A stretch of DNA of 64,000 nt from Piromyces finnis (Eukaryota; Neocallimastigomycota; Neocallimastigomycetes; Neocallimastigales; Neocallimastigaceae), in NCBI GenBank assembly GCA_002104945.1, contig MCFH01000015.1, positions 600,501-664,500 on the forward strand, read 5' to 3'. Each line of letters opens with the position of its first letter. Within the stretch, counting starts at the first letter, position 1. Shown here one piece after another: positions 1-11,398 of the stretch. The position numbers were made by a program, and so were the translations under genes. The notes below the pieces were generated by a model. The model had not been told where the DNA came from, did no database searches, and saw nothing but the letters and a program-made list of their open reading frames with translations.

Positions 1-176
1 TGCTTTAAACCACTTGTTTGGGGTATATCTAAACTTAATAGAGAATTATATAAATCATTTTTATTCTTGGATGATGTTGCCAGTACATAGACATAATCAA
101 CCATAGTCTTATCCGATAAGCCAACCAATTTGTAAATATGGTCAGATATCCATAACCGAAGTACTGAATCTGACAT
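1..176 (-). CDS. DHX16/Prp2-like DEAH-box spliceosomal helicase, N-terminal fragment
   Basis: An open frame runs from an ATG at 176 to the left edge of the window without a stop, so only the first 58 or so codons are visible. The peptide begins MSDSVLRLWISDHIYKLVGL, followed by LSDKTMVDYVYVLAT and a run ending SLDIPQTSGLK. This pattern (W-x-x-D-x-(h)2-x-x-L-G-L-S-(x)n-h-L...L-(x)2-LD) resembles the PWI-like helical domain that opens DHX16/Prp2 RNA helicases, which remodel the spliceosome before the first splicing step. The helicase core lies outside the window, so the family call rests on this short domain alone. DHX8/Prp22 has a related N-terminus and is the main alternative. AT-rich sequence separates it from NOP56, which is on the same strand. 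Confidence 0.5.
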   Translation of the reverse strand, partial: MSDSVLRLWISDHIYKLVGLSDKTMVDYVYVLATSSKNKNDLYNSLLSLDIPQTSGLK

Positions 177-1313
177 TTTGAATATACTTTTTATTCAACT
201 TATCACCTTTTATTTTTAAAAATTATTTTTTCTTTTATTTTTTATATTATATATATATATATATAATTAAATATTAAAATTTTCATATAATTTCATAGAA
301 ATAATAAAAATAAAATTTTTGTTATATATATTAATGAAATTAATATGAAATTAATTTTTGATCAAAAAAATTTTTTTTGATTTTTTATAATTTCTTTTTT
401 TTTTTTGAATTAATGTTTAATAAAATTTTACCATAAAATTACCTATAAAAAACCTACAATTGTGGTATAAAGTTATTTGAAATTATACAAAAGTCAAACT
501 ATTTTATTTTTTTTTTAAAAAAAAAGTAAAAAATAAGTTGATTTCATTTATTGTAACTTATTTATTTTATATAAAAAAAAATATTAAAGAAACATGGATT
601 AAAAAGATGTTTGAATAAAGTATTATATTGTCTGCTATTATCAAACCTTGTAAAGTTTTAATAATTTTTAGATTTATAAAATGCGTAAATAAATATAATT
701 AAATATGCAAGTTTTCATGTAGTAGTATTTTAAATAATTAGATAAAGAAATTTAAAATAAAATAAAAAGTGTATAGGAATATTATTTTTAGGGATTATGA
801 ACTTGATTGTGAAGGAATCCATTATAACTTTACATTAGTTTAAAGAAGCAATATCATCAAACTAATCCTTTATTGATTCCACGTCAACATTTCTAAGGCA
901 TAAACAAATATTTTTTGAGTAAAAATACTTTAATATCATTTAGTATTTTTTTTTTTTTTTTATTATTTAACCTTTCAAATACTAAAAATAATAATAATAT
1001 AAATTATATCTTTTACCAATTTATAAATATTTCTTGCTATTTTTCAAGAATAAAAAGTTTTTTTACTTTAATATAGCATGAAAAAGAATAAACCTTTTAA
1101 ATAAAAAAATGGGATATAAATACATATTAATCGAACATTATACCATTTCAAAACTAATTAAATTGACATTTACATAGAAAATACCGAATTTTCAATTAAT
1201 ACTTAAAGTATCCTTTTTTTTTCTTCTTTTTTTGTTATGATGTTTAAAAACTTCACCTTTTCATTAATATAAATATTCAAAAATTATACTTTTTTATGAT
1301 ATTCAAGTATTCA

Positions 1314-1347
<34 letters not shown>

Positions 1348-1823
1348 TTATAATATAGCAATTAAATAAATTTATTAAAATAAATTATATTTTTAATAAT
1401 ACATTTTTTTCTATGATTTTTTTGTATTTTAATCTGATAAATAAGAGCTTCTTACTTAACAAAAAGAATGCATAAAAAATTAAAATTTCTTTTTTTCTAA
1501 TAAAATAAAATAAAAATAATAAAAAATCTAATGGATTTTATTTTATGTATGAAAAAAGAAAAGTTAAAATATTAATTATAAAAAATGAAAACGGGTGGTT
1601 AAAAAAATTATGATTAATAATATATTATTAAAAAAAAAAAAAGGAATTTTTATGATTCACTCCTATATCATTATTTTTTAAATAATTTAATTTATAATGA
1701 AAATAAAATATCTAAAATTTGATATATATATATAGACTTTTAAATAATAATAAAAAAATTAATAAATTATGCTTTTAACATTCTTGTCTTTGATCTTTCA
1801 AGTTTTAGTTATCGATTACTAAT
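177..1823. other. Intergenic, AT-rich, no gene seen
   Basis: About 1.6 kb of very A+T-rich DNA with long T runs (for example around 1319-1344). It should hold the promoter of the leftmost gene and the 3' flank of NOP56. No coding or structural signal was recognised on either strand. Confidence 0.6.
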
Positions 1824-3803
1824 TTACTTTTTTTCCTTCTTTTCCTTCTTTTCTTTCTTATCTTTCTTTTCCTTTTTATCCTTCTTTTCCTTCTTTTCTT
1901 TCTTTTCCTTCTTATCCTTCTTTTCCTTCTTTTGCTTCTTAGACTTCTTGTCTTCTTCATCATCAGCCTTTCTCTTCTTGTTTTCAACCTTTTCAACAAC
2001 TTCTTCTTCTTCTTCAGTGTTGATATCCTTCATAACACTGTCCATAACATCAGCATTACGTCTTGGAGCTTCACCAGATTCGTAGAACTTTAATCTTTCT
2101 TCAACTTGTTCCTTCATAGCTTCACCAAACTTGTTAGTTGGAACATCCATGAAACAATCGACACGGGAAGCAATAGAACACTTGTTAGCTAAGAAACGAG
2201 AAATTCTACCCTTGTTCTTAGCACCAGCACGACCAATGAAGGATGAGTGGAAGATTAAACCGTACTTTGGAGTATTACCCTTAGTCTTAAGAGCTCTGAA
2301 TAAAGCCTTTTCAGCACCTAAAATTTGAACAGTTGAAGCTGGGTACTTAGAAAGATTAGTTAAACTACCAGCGTGGGAAATAAGACGAGCACCAACAACT
2401 TCACCAATAAGAGCAGAAAGATTTGGAGCAACATTGTGCATCTTACTAACTAAATATTCATATAATCTCTTACGGTAGTCAGTTAAATCAATAACTCTAG
2501 TGGCGAAACTTTCAATGTTTAAGACATCAATTTCAGAAATATCAGTACCCATAGAAGCGTTAGCAGCGTCAATAACTTGCTTAGTCTTAATAGCATCACC
2601 TAAAATTTCTTCAATTTGGTTGGCAATTTCTGGGGTGATGTTGCTCTTGTTCTTAATTAACTTGGCGAGTTTAGCGTATTGAGCGTGATCGGCAACAATC
2701 TTACCAAGTTCTGGGAAGTGCCATGAATACCATTCACTTTATAAATTATATTTAGATATTTATTTAATGATTTATAAAATCATAAATTATAATTTCATTA
2801 TACTATATAATCCAATTTAAATTTTAAATTCAATTTTAAACTTACCGACATCTCATAGCGAAAGTATTAATATCTTTGTCTAATTGATCAAGTAAAGCAA
2901 TAGCTTGAATAATCATATTATCAACACGGTTAACATTGAACTTAACCTTAGCACGAGAGTAACTGTGACCAAGACCAAGTTGGGCCTTTTCAATATCACC
3001 TTCCTTGAATTGCTTAATTAATTTTTCAAAGTGTAATCTAATACCACGAATGAATTCAGAAACAACACTGCTACTTTCACATTCGATATCTAAAGCTTCC
3101 TTAATACTACCAGCAAGGTTCTTTTCAGAAACACCTAAAGTAACCTTGGACTTCTTAGAAGACTTTGGTAAATTTAATTCAAGGAAAGACTTAAGATCGC
3201 TACTGCAAAGACCTGTTATATTATGTAATTTTATTTTGTAATATTTGATTTAGAGATTTATTCAAACATTTTTACTTTTCATCCAAATTCTTAAGTTTTT
3301 TTATTTTGATTTAACTAGAAAATATTTTATTATAAAAAATTAATTTTTAATCAAAATTATATTATACCTTCAGAAATATTGTTAATATTTTCTAAAGCAT
3401 TAGTGGCAGATTTGAATGGAATGAAAGATTTTAAAGTAATCATTTTTCCGAATTTGGAAAGATCAAGAACAGCTTGTTGAACTTCTTCTAATTCTTGACC
3501 AATATCTTCAGACATGGTACGCTCAAAAAGAGCATAACCCGAGGCACATTCGTAAAGAACAAAATTACTCTTTTATCATAAATTATCATTAATATTTATT
3601 ATTATATATTGAAAATATTTATTATATATATAGGTAAATATAAAATAGAATGTATATAAGTTAAAATAATTAGTCAATGATTTTAGATTGGATTTTTTTT
3701 CATCTTAATTCATCTTTTCAAAATAAAATTTTATCGTGTATTCAATATAAATAATATCGCGTTTTTGCATTCAATTTTTTTCTTTTTTACTGATTCATAC
3801 CAT
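1824..3803 (-). CDS. NOP56: Nucleolar protein Nop56, box C/D snoRNP core subunit
   Basis: Nop56 is a core protein of box C/D snoRNPs, which guide 2'-O-methylation and early processing of pre-rRNA in the nucleolus. Exons: 3368-3569, 2846-3212 and 1824-2736, plus a proposed exon holding only the ATG (3801-3803, donor GTATGA). The phases close to 494 codons plus stop, close to the yeast length. Recognisable blocks are [40 protein letters not shown] (pre-Nop region), [13 protein letters not shown], and the Nop domain with [20 protein letters not shown] and [27 protein letters not shown] and [11 protein letters not shown] separate it from Nop58. The C-terminus, from about residue 430, is acidic and then a long lysine/glutamate/aspartate tail (KKEKK/KKDKK repeats) typical of Nop56. 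Homology clearly reaches FVLYEC in the first long exon, upstream of the first in-frame ATG (3515). An in-frame stop precedes it, so a further upstream exon is needed. The ATG-only exon is my inference; the alternative is a start at 3515. Confidence 0.93.
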
Positions 3804-5206
3804 ATTTAATAGTTTTGATTTATTGTATAAAATAATAAAAATTCAAAATTATAATTCCAAAGATTTTAATTAATTATTTTATATAAAAAATCTTTTATTA
3901 ATAAAATTATAATAAAAAATCTAAAAAAAAAAAAAAATTATAATAATATTTTTTACTATAAAATTTTTAATTATAATATTAAAATATTCTAAAAAAAAAA
4001 TTTAGAAAAAAAATTATACATTTAATTAGGCGTACCAAATGGACCAATCATATTACGTAAAGGGGCCAATCAACGAATAAGATTTTAAAAAACTCAACAT
4101 GTACAAACAATTTTCTATAATATTTTTTTTTTTTACATTTTTTTTATTATTTTAAAATCCTTTTTTTAACAATAATTATTTGGAAAATTATTGGTTAATC
4201 AATAATAATTTTAAGATTAAATAAGCATTATTGATTAAATGAAAGGATTAGGAGTTGAATTTAATAATTATAAATATTAATTTTTTTTTTTAAATAGTAA
4301 CACAATCGTTGAAATATAAAATAAAAGCATTACTCATATCTTTACTACTAATAACATTATGTTTTTATTTATTTATTTATTTTTTAACGTATTATATAAA
4401 TAATGAATACTTATATACTTTATGGAATAAAATAAATTTATTCTCTCTTTTTTTTTTTTAATAAAAACTATTAGTATGATAGAATTATATAACATATTAT
4501 ATATTTTTGAATGGGTATAATAGATATAAATAAAAAGTGGGGGAAAAAATACTTTATATTTTAATATAAAACTAATTAGTTTCAGATGATAGTAAAAAAC
4601 TAAGCAGTGAAATTAGGCTTGTTTACTATTAAAAATAATATTTGTACCACCATTTAGCCTTGTATCACTATAACATCATAACATCTTATTTCTTTTTTTT
4701 TTTTTATTTTTTTATACCTATTATCTATTCTTAAAAAACATATACAATTTACAATTGCTAGTATATAATATTTTTTTTTTTCCTTTTTTTAAGAATTCTT
4801 TAAAAGTTTCATCTTTAATATATTTATGATGTATTTATGTATTGATTATACATATAAATTTAAATATTAATTTATAAAATAATAATATAAAATTGAGTTA
4901 TGAAAAAAATTATAAATGTAATTAATGATTATTATGTAAGATTACAAGTGTTATAGTTTTTTTTTATAATAATATATTATGTATGTATTATTATTTTTTG
5001 TTAATTATTTCTTAACATGTTCTTTTTATTTTTATTTATTTTTTTTTTTATTTTTATTTTTTATTATATATAATTTATAAATATAATAGTATATCGGTAA
5101 CATATAGGAAAATGATTGATATTATTTATACAAATGTTTGAAGAAACGATAGTTCTAACGTATTACCTTTTAAATATATTTCTTTAGAATATTATATTAT
5201 ATATTC
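3804..5206. other. Intergenic between FES1 and NOP56
   Basis: 1.4 kb of AT-rich sequence with many poly-T and poly-A runs. Apart from the CCAAT/TTACGTAA module at 4030-4075, nothing was recognised. It should include the FES1 3' UTR and the NOP56 promoter. Confidence 0.6.
4030..4075. promoter_or_regulatory. Possible NOP56 promoter module: two CCAAT boxes around a TTACGTAA palindrome
   Basis: In otherwise featureless AT DNA, CCAAT (4044-4048), TTACGTAA (4053-4060) and CCAAT (4066-4070) lie within 27 bp, about 240-270 bp upstream of the proposed NOP56 ATG. CCAAT is the known site of the NF-Y/HAP complex and TTACGTAA is a bZIP-type site. Use as a promoter here is inferred from position and from the contrast with the surrounding composition. 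Confidence 0.4.
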
Positions 5207-6317
5207 TTATATTATTTGTTTTAATTCCTTTAATTCATCAATTATGAAACTTGAATCGTTTTTATTTGATAATTCAATAATTCTTAATTGCATTTCTTGA
5301 CTTTTTATTTTATCATATGATTCAGAAGATTTTATTTTTGGAACCATTGTAATATATGTTTTTAAGAATTGAATAGACTTTATTTAAAAGATATAATAAA
5401 ATTTATTTTTAGTTTTTTTTTTATTAATATTAATCCTTATTATTATTTATATCTATATTTGGATATGATTATTGGTAGTGTAATTACCTTTTCAAACAAT
5501 TCGGCATTGAAATCACTAGTAGATAATACATCAATTACGTTTTCAAAAATAGAGGTTTTTAATAAATATTCACAAACACTTTCTTTAATTTCTTTTACTT
5601 CTTCTAATAATAAACTTCTTAATAACCATAAAATTCTACTTTGAATAACTGGATTTTTTTTATTTTCAAAAGTGTTTATTAATTTTTCATAGCCATTTAG
5701 AGTTTCAAATGTTTTTAAACCAAAGGCATTATGCTTTAAAAAACCTATTTATAATATTATTAATGATAATAAATAATAAAAAGAATAAATATTAATTTCT
5801 TTTTCTTCTCCTCATTATTTTTAGTAATATTTTATAATGCATTATTACCTGATAAACAGTAAACGACCTTCTTTAATACACTAGTGTTATCATCAGTAGT
5901 TAAACAATTAAGAACTGGTTGTAAAACACCGTTATTAATAAACTAAAAAAAGAAAAGGCATTGTTTAAATAAAAAATTTGATTTTACAATTAATATAGCT
6001 CATAATGTAATATAAATGTTTAATTATAATTATGAAATCAATGAATATATATATATATATTTACGTCTTTTTGAGCAGTTTCATTATTTTGAACACTTGT
6101 ACCGAAAATCCATGCAATGTACATTTTTATTTCTGGTTCAGGAGTTGAAGTAAAAATATCAAGAAGTACTGGCCATAATTTTAATGGTCTTAAATCTTTA
6201 TATTATTAATAAAATAAGATGTATAAGTTATATAAATATTTTTAAAATTTTGAAATATTTAATATTATATAAAAATCTAGAAAGTTACTGTTAGCATTAT
6301 CAATTTGTTCAACAAGC

Positions 6318-6353
<36 letters not shown>

Positions 6354-6926
6354 ATAAAAAGTAATTAGGATATTGCTTTTTTTTTTTTATTTTAATTAAA
6401 TATCTTCAATATATTAATTTGATTAATACCATTTCTAATTCATCTAATGCATTTAATTTTTCATCGAGAGATTTAGATTCATCTTGTACTATTTCACAAC
6501 ATTCTTTATAATACATGAGAAAAATATTTTAGTCTTAATATTACTAATTATTATAACATATATATATATATATATCATAATTTCAATGATGCATACCTCT
6601 CATTCTGACAGAATCGTCTTTTCCTAAAATAACATCTAACCATTTTGGATCCTATTATTATTTTATAAAAGTATAATACTTAATATACCATTTATATATC
6701 TATTTCTTATATTTAAATCAAGATTTCCTTTCCCTTTTCTTTTTTTATTTAAACCTACAATTTTTTCTGGGTCAATGCGATTTTCAGATTTTGGTGCATC
6801 TTCCTTTTCAGTAGTTTGATTTAAAATTGACCATTGTAATAAATCTGAAGTAGTAATTCCTGGACCTTTTGAATTTTTTCTTTGGTATGGAATTGAAGAA
6901 AGATTACTTGAAATCTTTGGTGGCAT
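5207..6926 (-). CDS. FES1: Fes1/HspBP1-type Hsp70 nucleotide exchange factor
   Basis: This protein releases ADP from cytosolic Hsp70 and so helps send misfolded clients to degradation. Eight exons: 6759-6926, 6597-6651, 6430-6503, 6289-6316, 6065-6195, 5849-5942, 5488-5744 and 5207-5377. Phases close to 325 residues, near the usual length (about 290). The family signature starts at TTSDLLQWSILNQ (residues 25-37). It continues through DPKWLDVILGKDDSVRMRE, ALDELEMLVEQIDNANNL, RPLKLWPVLLDIF and IAWIFGTSVQNNETAQKDFI, followed by armadillo-type helices with VVYCLSGFLKHNAFG. The N-terminus has about 20 extra residues (PPKISSNLSSIPYQRKNSKG) before the Fes1 motif. The third intron contains a (TTA)n microsatellite beside a 28-nt micro-exon. 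No organelle signal is seen, so a cytosolic location is expected. Confidence 0.87.
6317..6352. repeat. (TTA)n microsatellite in a FES1 intron
   Basis: About eleven uninterrupted TAT/TTA units directly upstream (minus strand) of the 28-nt exon. They form most of the region before the splice acceptor. Confidence 0.85.
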
Positions 6927-7805
6927 TTTTAAACTTTTATAATAAATTTAAACTATTTAAATATTTTATTTATTTTAAATTAATTATTATTCTTTTTTTT
7001 TTTTTAAAAAAATATTATTAATGTATTTATATTCTTTTTAAAGTATATATAAATTAAAAAGTTTTTTCTTTGGGTTTTTATTTAAAAAAAAATGAAATTA
7101 CCTCTTTTTTTTTTTTAAACCAAAAAAAAATTATTTGATTTATTAAGAATATACAGGAATTCACTAGAAAATTACTAGAAAATTGGATATAACATTTTTT
7201 TATATTAAATTTTTAATTTTAATATAATTTTTTTTTAAAAAAAAAGACAAAAAAAAAGACGCGTGATTTAAATAGATCACGTGTTAAAACACATCTAATT
7301 TTAAATTTAACAGAAAAGCTTTTCTGTATATAGCCTTTTTTTTTTTTTAATTAGTCTTAAGAAGACCCTTTTTTTTTTTTTTTGTCTAATATTATTTAAT
7401 TTTCTTTTAAAGTTTAAAGGAAAAAAAGAAAAAAGATATACTGAACAACAACAGCAACAACAACAGATTTAATAATAATTTTGAATAAAAAATAGACAAT
7501 TTCCTTGATTTATCATTGTAAACTTTTATATTTAATAAAACTAAAAATGGTATAACATTATATAATAAAACTCACTTTTTTTTTTTTTTTATATGGCCAT
7601 GGCCATTTTACTCTTTGAAATAACTTATTTATATATATATATATATTTTAATATTTACTTTTATTTTATTTCAATATACATAAATGGTCATAAAATTATT
7701 CAAATAACATTCTTGGCTTTAAAAAAATAATATGAGATAATGAAATATAATATAATATGTTAATTCAATATTCAATAGTAATAATAATATTTTAATATAT
7801 ATTTA
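6927..7805. other. Intergenic between RAD9 and FES1
   Basis: Holds the FES1 promoter region, with the palindrome cluster at 7257-7328, and the RAD9 3' flank. Otherwise poly-T/poly-A rich. A small CAACAA-type run sits near 7443-7467. No coding signal. Confidence 0.6.
7257..7328. promoter_or_regulatory. Clustered palindromes upstream of FES1: ACGCGT, CACGTG and an 18-bp perfect palindrome
   Basis: Within 70 bp are ACGCGT (7259-7264, the MluI cell-cycle box consensus), CACGTG (7278-7283, a bHLH E-box), an inverted repeat CGTGAT/ATCACG (7262-7267 and 7276-7281) and the perfect palindrome ACAGAAAAGCTTTTCTGT (7310-7327). They lie about 330-400 bp upstream of the FES1 ATG, where a promoter is expected. 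The palindrome carries GAA and TTC blocks but not with classic heat-shock-element spacing. Regulatory use is inferred. Confidence 0.45.
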
Positions 7806-7957
7806 TTATATCAATTTATAATTTATATTTACTCTTTTAAATGGCGTAGAAGATATAACTTCTCCAAGACTTGCTTTATCAATTTCATTCTCATTATTCT
7901 TTATATAGATTATTATTTTTATATTATAATTGATTGTTATTCAATAAGTATTAAAGA

Positions 7958-8005
<48 letters not shown>

Positions 8006-9450
8006 TATTATTATAAAAAGGAAATCATGATAAAATATAATTTAAATTTTAATTTATACTATTCAAAATTATTATGTTTACCTGTTTTGTTTTTGATAGT
8101 TCTTTGTCAAATTGAGATGAAAAAATTGAAGTTACAATATTTTCTTCTGGTGATGGTGGACAAATTTCATAATCATCTTCATTATCATCATTTTGTTCAT
8201 TATTTAATTTTGTTTTTACAGCTGATGTTAATATTGTTCCGGGTATAATTGTTTCTGATTTAACATTATGTAATTGCTGTGAACTTTTGATTAAAGTATA
8301 ACTAGTATTATCTGTTATTTCCCTTTTAATTATTTTTTTAGATTCTGGTACTTTAAATTCTGAATTATTAATATCATCCCTGTTATTTGGTAATCTTGAT
8401 TCAGATGAGGATGGTGCTGTTGATGTTGAAGCCTCTGTTGATAAATTATGCTTTTCTTGTTTTGTAGTAATATTTATTTCCTTATTTACCGATTGTTCTG
8501 AATCTATGTTCATAGATAAATTAGTTTCTGTATCCATATCCATTTCCATTGATGTATCAAGTAAGTTATTATCTAACATAACATCATCAATATTAATACC
8601 AAGATCTTGAAGTACTTTTTCTGTATTATCATAGTCATTAAATTCTTGCTTTATTCCTATTATAGATTTTTTGATTTGGATGAATCGAAACAACCGAATC
8701 AGTTAATTATATGAATTTACGTATCATATTACACCATAAATAAAATATTAAATATATATATATAAATAAAAAAGATAGAGATACTTTACTTGTTCTGTCA
8801 AAGTCATTTTCTATCTGTGATGGTGGAGTAGGATTGACTCGAATATTTTGAGTATTTTGAGATGCTTGACTACCTCCATTATTATTAAATTGGTATTGTG
8901 CATTTAATTGGGAAGATTGACTTTGATTATATTCATTATCATCATCATGTGTTAATGTTGCTAAAACAAAGTCAGCTTCAAAAAGGTTTGATGAATTTAC
9001 TGTAAAAATTATTGGCCTTTTCAATAACAATAAAATAAAATATTGAATGGTAAGAAAAAATTTCTAAATTATAGATTAATAAAAAAAAAAAAAATGTAAA
9101 ATATATTAACTTACTGTCCATCTCTTTCAAAAAATGCCTTAACTGGGTATCCTAATGCTTCACCAAAATATAGAATAGCCTAGTCATATAGGTAAATAAT
9201 AAAAGAAAATAAAGTGTTCTATATATTAAACTTTTTAAAATAATTCTTATTTTATTGAATTTATTTGAACAAATAAAAATGCTCAATAAAAAAAAAAAAA
9301 TATTTTAATAGTATTATATAAAAAAAAGAAAGATATTTTACCTTTAATTCTCTAAAGTTAAAAGTTAATTCAACATTATATACTACATTAAATAATTCAA
9401 ATTCTGAAGGATCGATAATAATTTCAGTTTGAAGTGGACGGTCGGTTAAG

Positions 9451-9493
<43 letters not shown>

Positions 9494-10876
9494 AAATATG
9501 GGATAAAAAATTTTTATAATTTAAAATCAAAAAAATATATTTATTAAATTTATAATTCATTTTTATACAATACTTTTTTTTTTTTTGTCATTTTAAATAT
9601 AATAACATAATTATTAATATTAAATACCTTCTTTTGCTACAGAATCGTCGATAAAACTTTTAAATTTTATGATACCATCAATACAAACCATTGAGATTTC
9701 TTCTAAACGATGATAAAAATGATTTAACCATTCTCGAATGAGACGTGGAGTTGCTACCCAACGATTTATTGTATTTTTTTGGTATATTGCATGCATTATA
9801 TCACTGTCTTCATAATTTAGGTAGTGAGTTTTTTTAATTCCTTTATATCATCATCAATGTTTTATTGTTTTTATTATTAAGTAGTATTATTATTATTATC
9901 ATTGTATTTTTTTTGAATTTCAAATTTTGAAATTACATTTCGAATTAAAAAAAAAAAAAATAGTTATATATTACCATATTTACAGTCAAGATTAATAACC
10001 AAAGTTCTTGTTGTTTCAGGATTTGTTTTAAATTTAATTTCACATTTTTCAATTGTATTTTCATTTGAATTTTTTAATTTAAATATATTTACAAGGGGCT
10101 TTGTAATAATAAAAATAAATGGGTTTAAACAATTAATATTAAATATATATATATATATTGGATTTTTTTTTCTATCCTTTCCTTATGTATATATATTAAT
10201 ATTTACTTTTAATAGTATTCTACAACTAAGGGTATCTATTATATTTTCATTTATATTATATTGATCGAAAAACTTTGGATAGACAGTAAAAATGGAAAAG
10301 GCAGACCTTGAAGAATTTACAGTAGATAATAAAAACTATATATTAACAATTTTTTTTTTTTTATTTCATATAAATAACATAAATATACATGTAAAATAAT
10401 ATAAAAAAAGATTAGAAAATGCTTAATAAACATTATGATATATAAAAGCAAAACAGAACAAAGCAAACAGACAATTTAAAAATTGTTATATTTATTTGAA
10501 AATGTATTACTAAATTTAATATTAATAAAGAAATTAAGAAAAAAAAAAATTATTAAAAAATTTACTTTTTCTTTTTTTGCTTCAAAATTCACATAATCAC
10601 CAATTTTTATTAAACTACTTAAAAATTTAGAAAATGCTTTGATAATATTTTATTTAATTTATTATATATATATTTTAACCAGAGAATATTATTATGATAG
10701 ATATTTTAAGTTGAAACCATTATATGAAATAAATAAATAAATAAATATATAACATGTTAAAACCCTTTCTTAAGAATACAATACAAATAATAAATAATAA
10801 TTTATTATTTTATTAATGAATTTTTAAAGTAATAAAATGTACGTTTTATAGAATTTCCAGATATAACTAATTCCAT
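7806..10876 (-). CDS. RAD9: Rad9 family subunit of the 9-1-1 checkpoint clamp
   Basis: Rad9 forms a PCNA-like ring with Hus1 and Rad1, loaded at damaged DNA to activate the ATR-type checkpoint. Ten exons: 10843-10876, 10566-10636, 10207-10335, 9975-10098, 9628-9840, 9342-9451, 9115-9179, 8790-9016, 8082-8656 and 7806-7898. Phases close to 546 residues. Diagnostic matches: FLLSTVNSSRSAFSIFTVYP, SCRILLKPLVNIFK, INLDCKYGIKKTHYL, DRPLQTEIIIDPSEFELFNV, TFNFRELKAILYFGEALGYP and RDGQPIIFTVNSSNLFEADF, ending in FVLATL. These are the two sliding-clamp domains (residues 1 to about 260). A long disordered tail follows. It is Q/N/S-rich, then acidic with DYEICPPSPEEN and SIFSSQFDKEL, a place where Rad9 tails carry phosphorylated, TopBP1-binding serines; that role is inferred here. 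It is longer than the yeast and human proteins (roughly 390-430) because of the tail. The last intron carries an (ATT)n run. Confidence 0.85.
7963..8013. repeat. (ATT)n microsatellite in the last RAD9 intron
   Basis: About 16 ATT units with one ACT interruption, inside the intron between exons 9 and 10. Confidence 0.85.
9451..9487. repeat. Long poly-T tract at a RAD9 splice acceptor
   Basis: A T run of about 35 on the plus strand, so poly-A on the coding strand, immediately precedes the AG acceptor of exon 6. The acceptor therefore has a poly-A rather than polypyrimidine tract. The run is also a likely place for sequencing length error. Confidence 0.7.
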
Positions 10877-11167
10877 TTTTAAAGATACATTACTTCATTT
10901 CATATATTCAAAACAAAAAAAAAAAAAAAATGAAATTTTTAATTTAAAATAACTAAAAATTTTATTATAAAATTATAAAATATAAAATATGATAATATTT
11001 TTCTAACCAATCAAAATTAATGTTTTTTAAAATTTGTTTTTTTTATTATATAATTTTTTTTTTAATAATTTGTAGTATAACTTTTGGTGATATAAATTTA
11101 AAAGTAAATCAAAAGAAAAAACATATTATAATATATATATTTTTTTAAAAAAAGAAAATAAAAAAAC
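10877..11167. other. Divergent promoter region, RAD9 / small coiled-coil gene
   Basis: A 290-bp AT-rich gap between two divergently transcribed genes, so it must serve both. No clear motif was recognised. Confidence 0.55.
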
Positions 11168-11398
11168 ATGGCTACTACTTACATTAACCCAGATACCGTT
11201 CCAATTGATGTTGAAATTCTTTCAGAAAAATACCTTACTGAAAATCAAGTTAACATTAGTTTAGAAAAATTCATGAATCGTGATTCTTCAAGAGATGTTA
11301 AGGAAGATGTCTTATACCAAATTGAAGAATTCAGAAATGAATTAAAGGCTAGAATTGAAGAAAAGAAAGAAGAAAAAGAAAAAAAGGATGATGAATAA
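11168..11398 (+). CDS. Small charged coiled-coil protein, function unknown
   Basis: A complete 76-codon ORF with a good start context (AAAAAACATGGCT). Codon use is like neighbouring real genes (GGT, CCA, TTC, AAG). The N-terminus MATTYINPDTVPIDVEIL is followed by an amphipathic, strongly charged helix from about residue 28 (DVKEDVLYQIEEFRNELKAR) and a K/E/D tail. There are no cysteines, signal peptide or membrane segment. It looks like a small subunit of some complex, but I do not recognise the family. It is divergent from RAD9. A short first exon of a larger gene is unlikely because the frame ends in TAA after the charged tail. Confidence 0.65.
   Translation: MATTYINPDTVPIDVEILSEKYLTENQVNISLEKFMNRDSSRDVKEDVLYQIEEFRNELKARIEEKKEEKEKKDDE

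Noticed and set aside
4030-4075. Alternative NOP56 first exon beginning MIGPF (ATG on the minus strand near 4050)
   Set aside because: Its phase would place a stop codon at the junction with the next exon, so the region is better read as regulatory.
5369-5644. Plus-strand ORF of 91 codons
   Set aside because: Antisense to FES1 exons 7 and 8 and crosses their intron.
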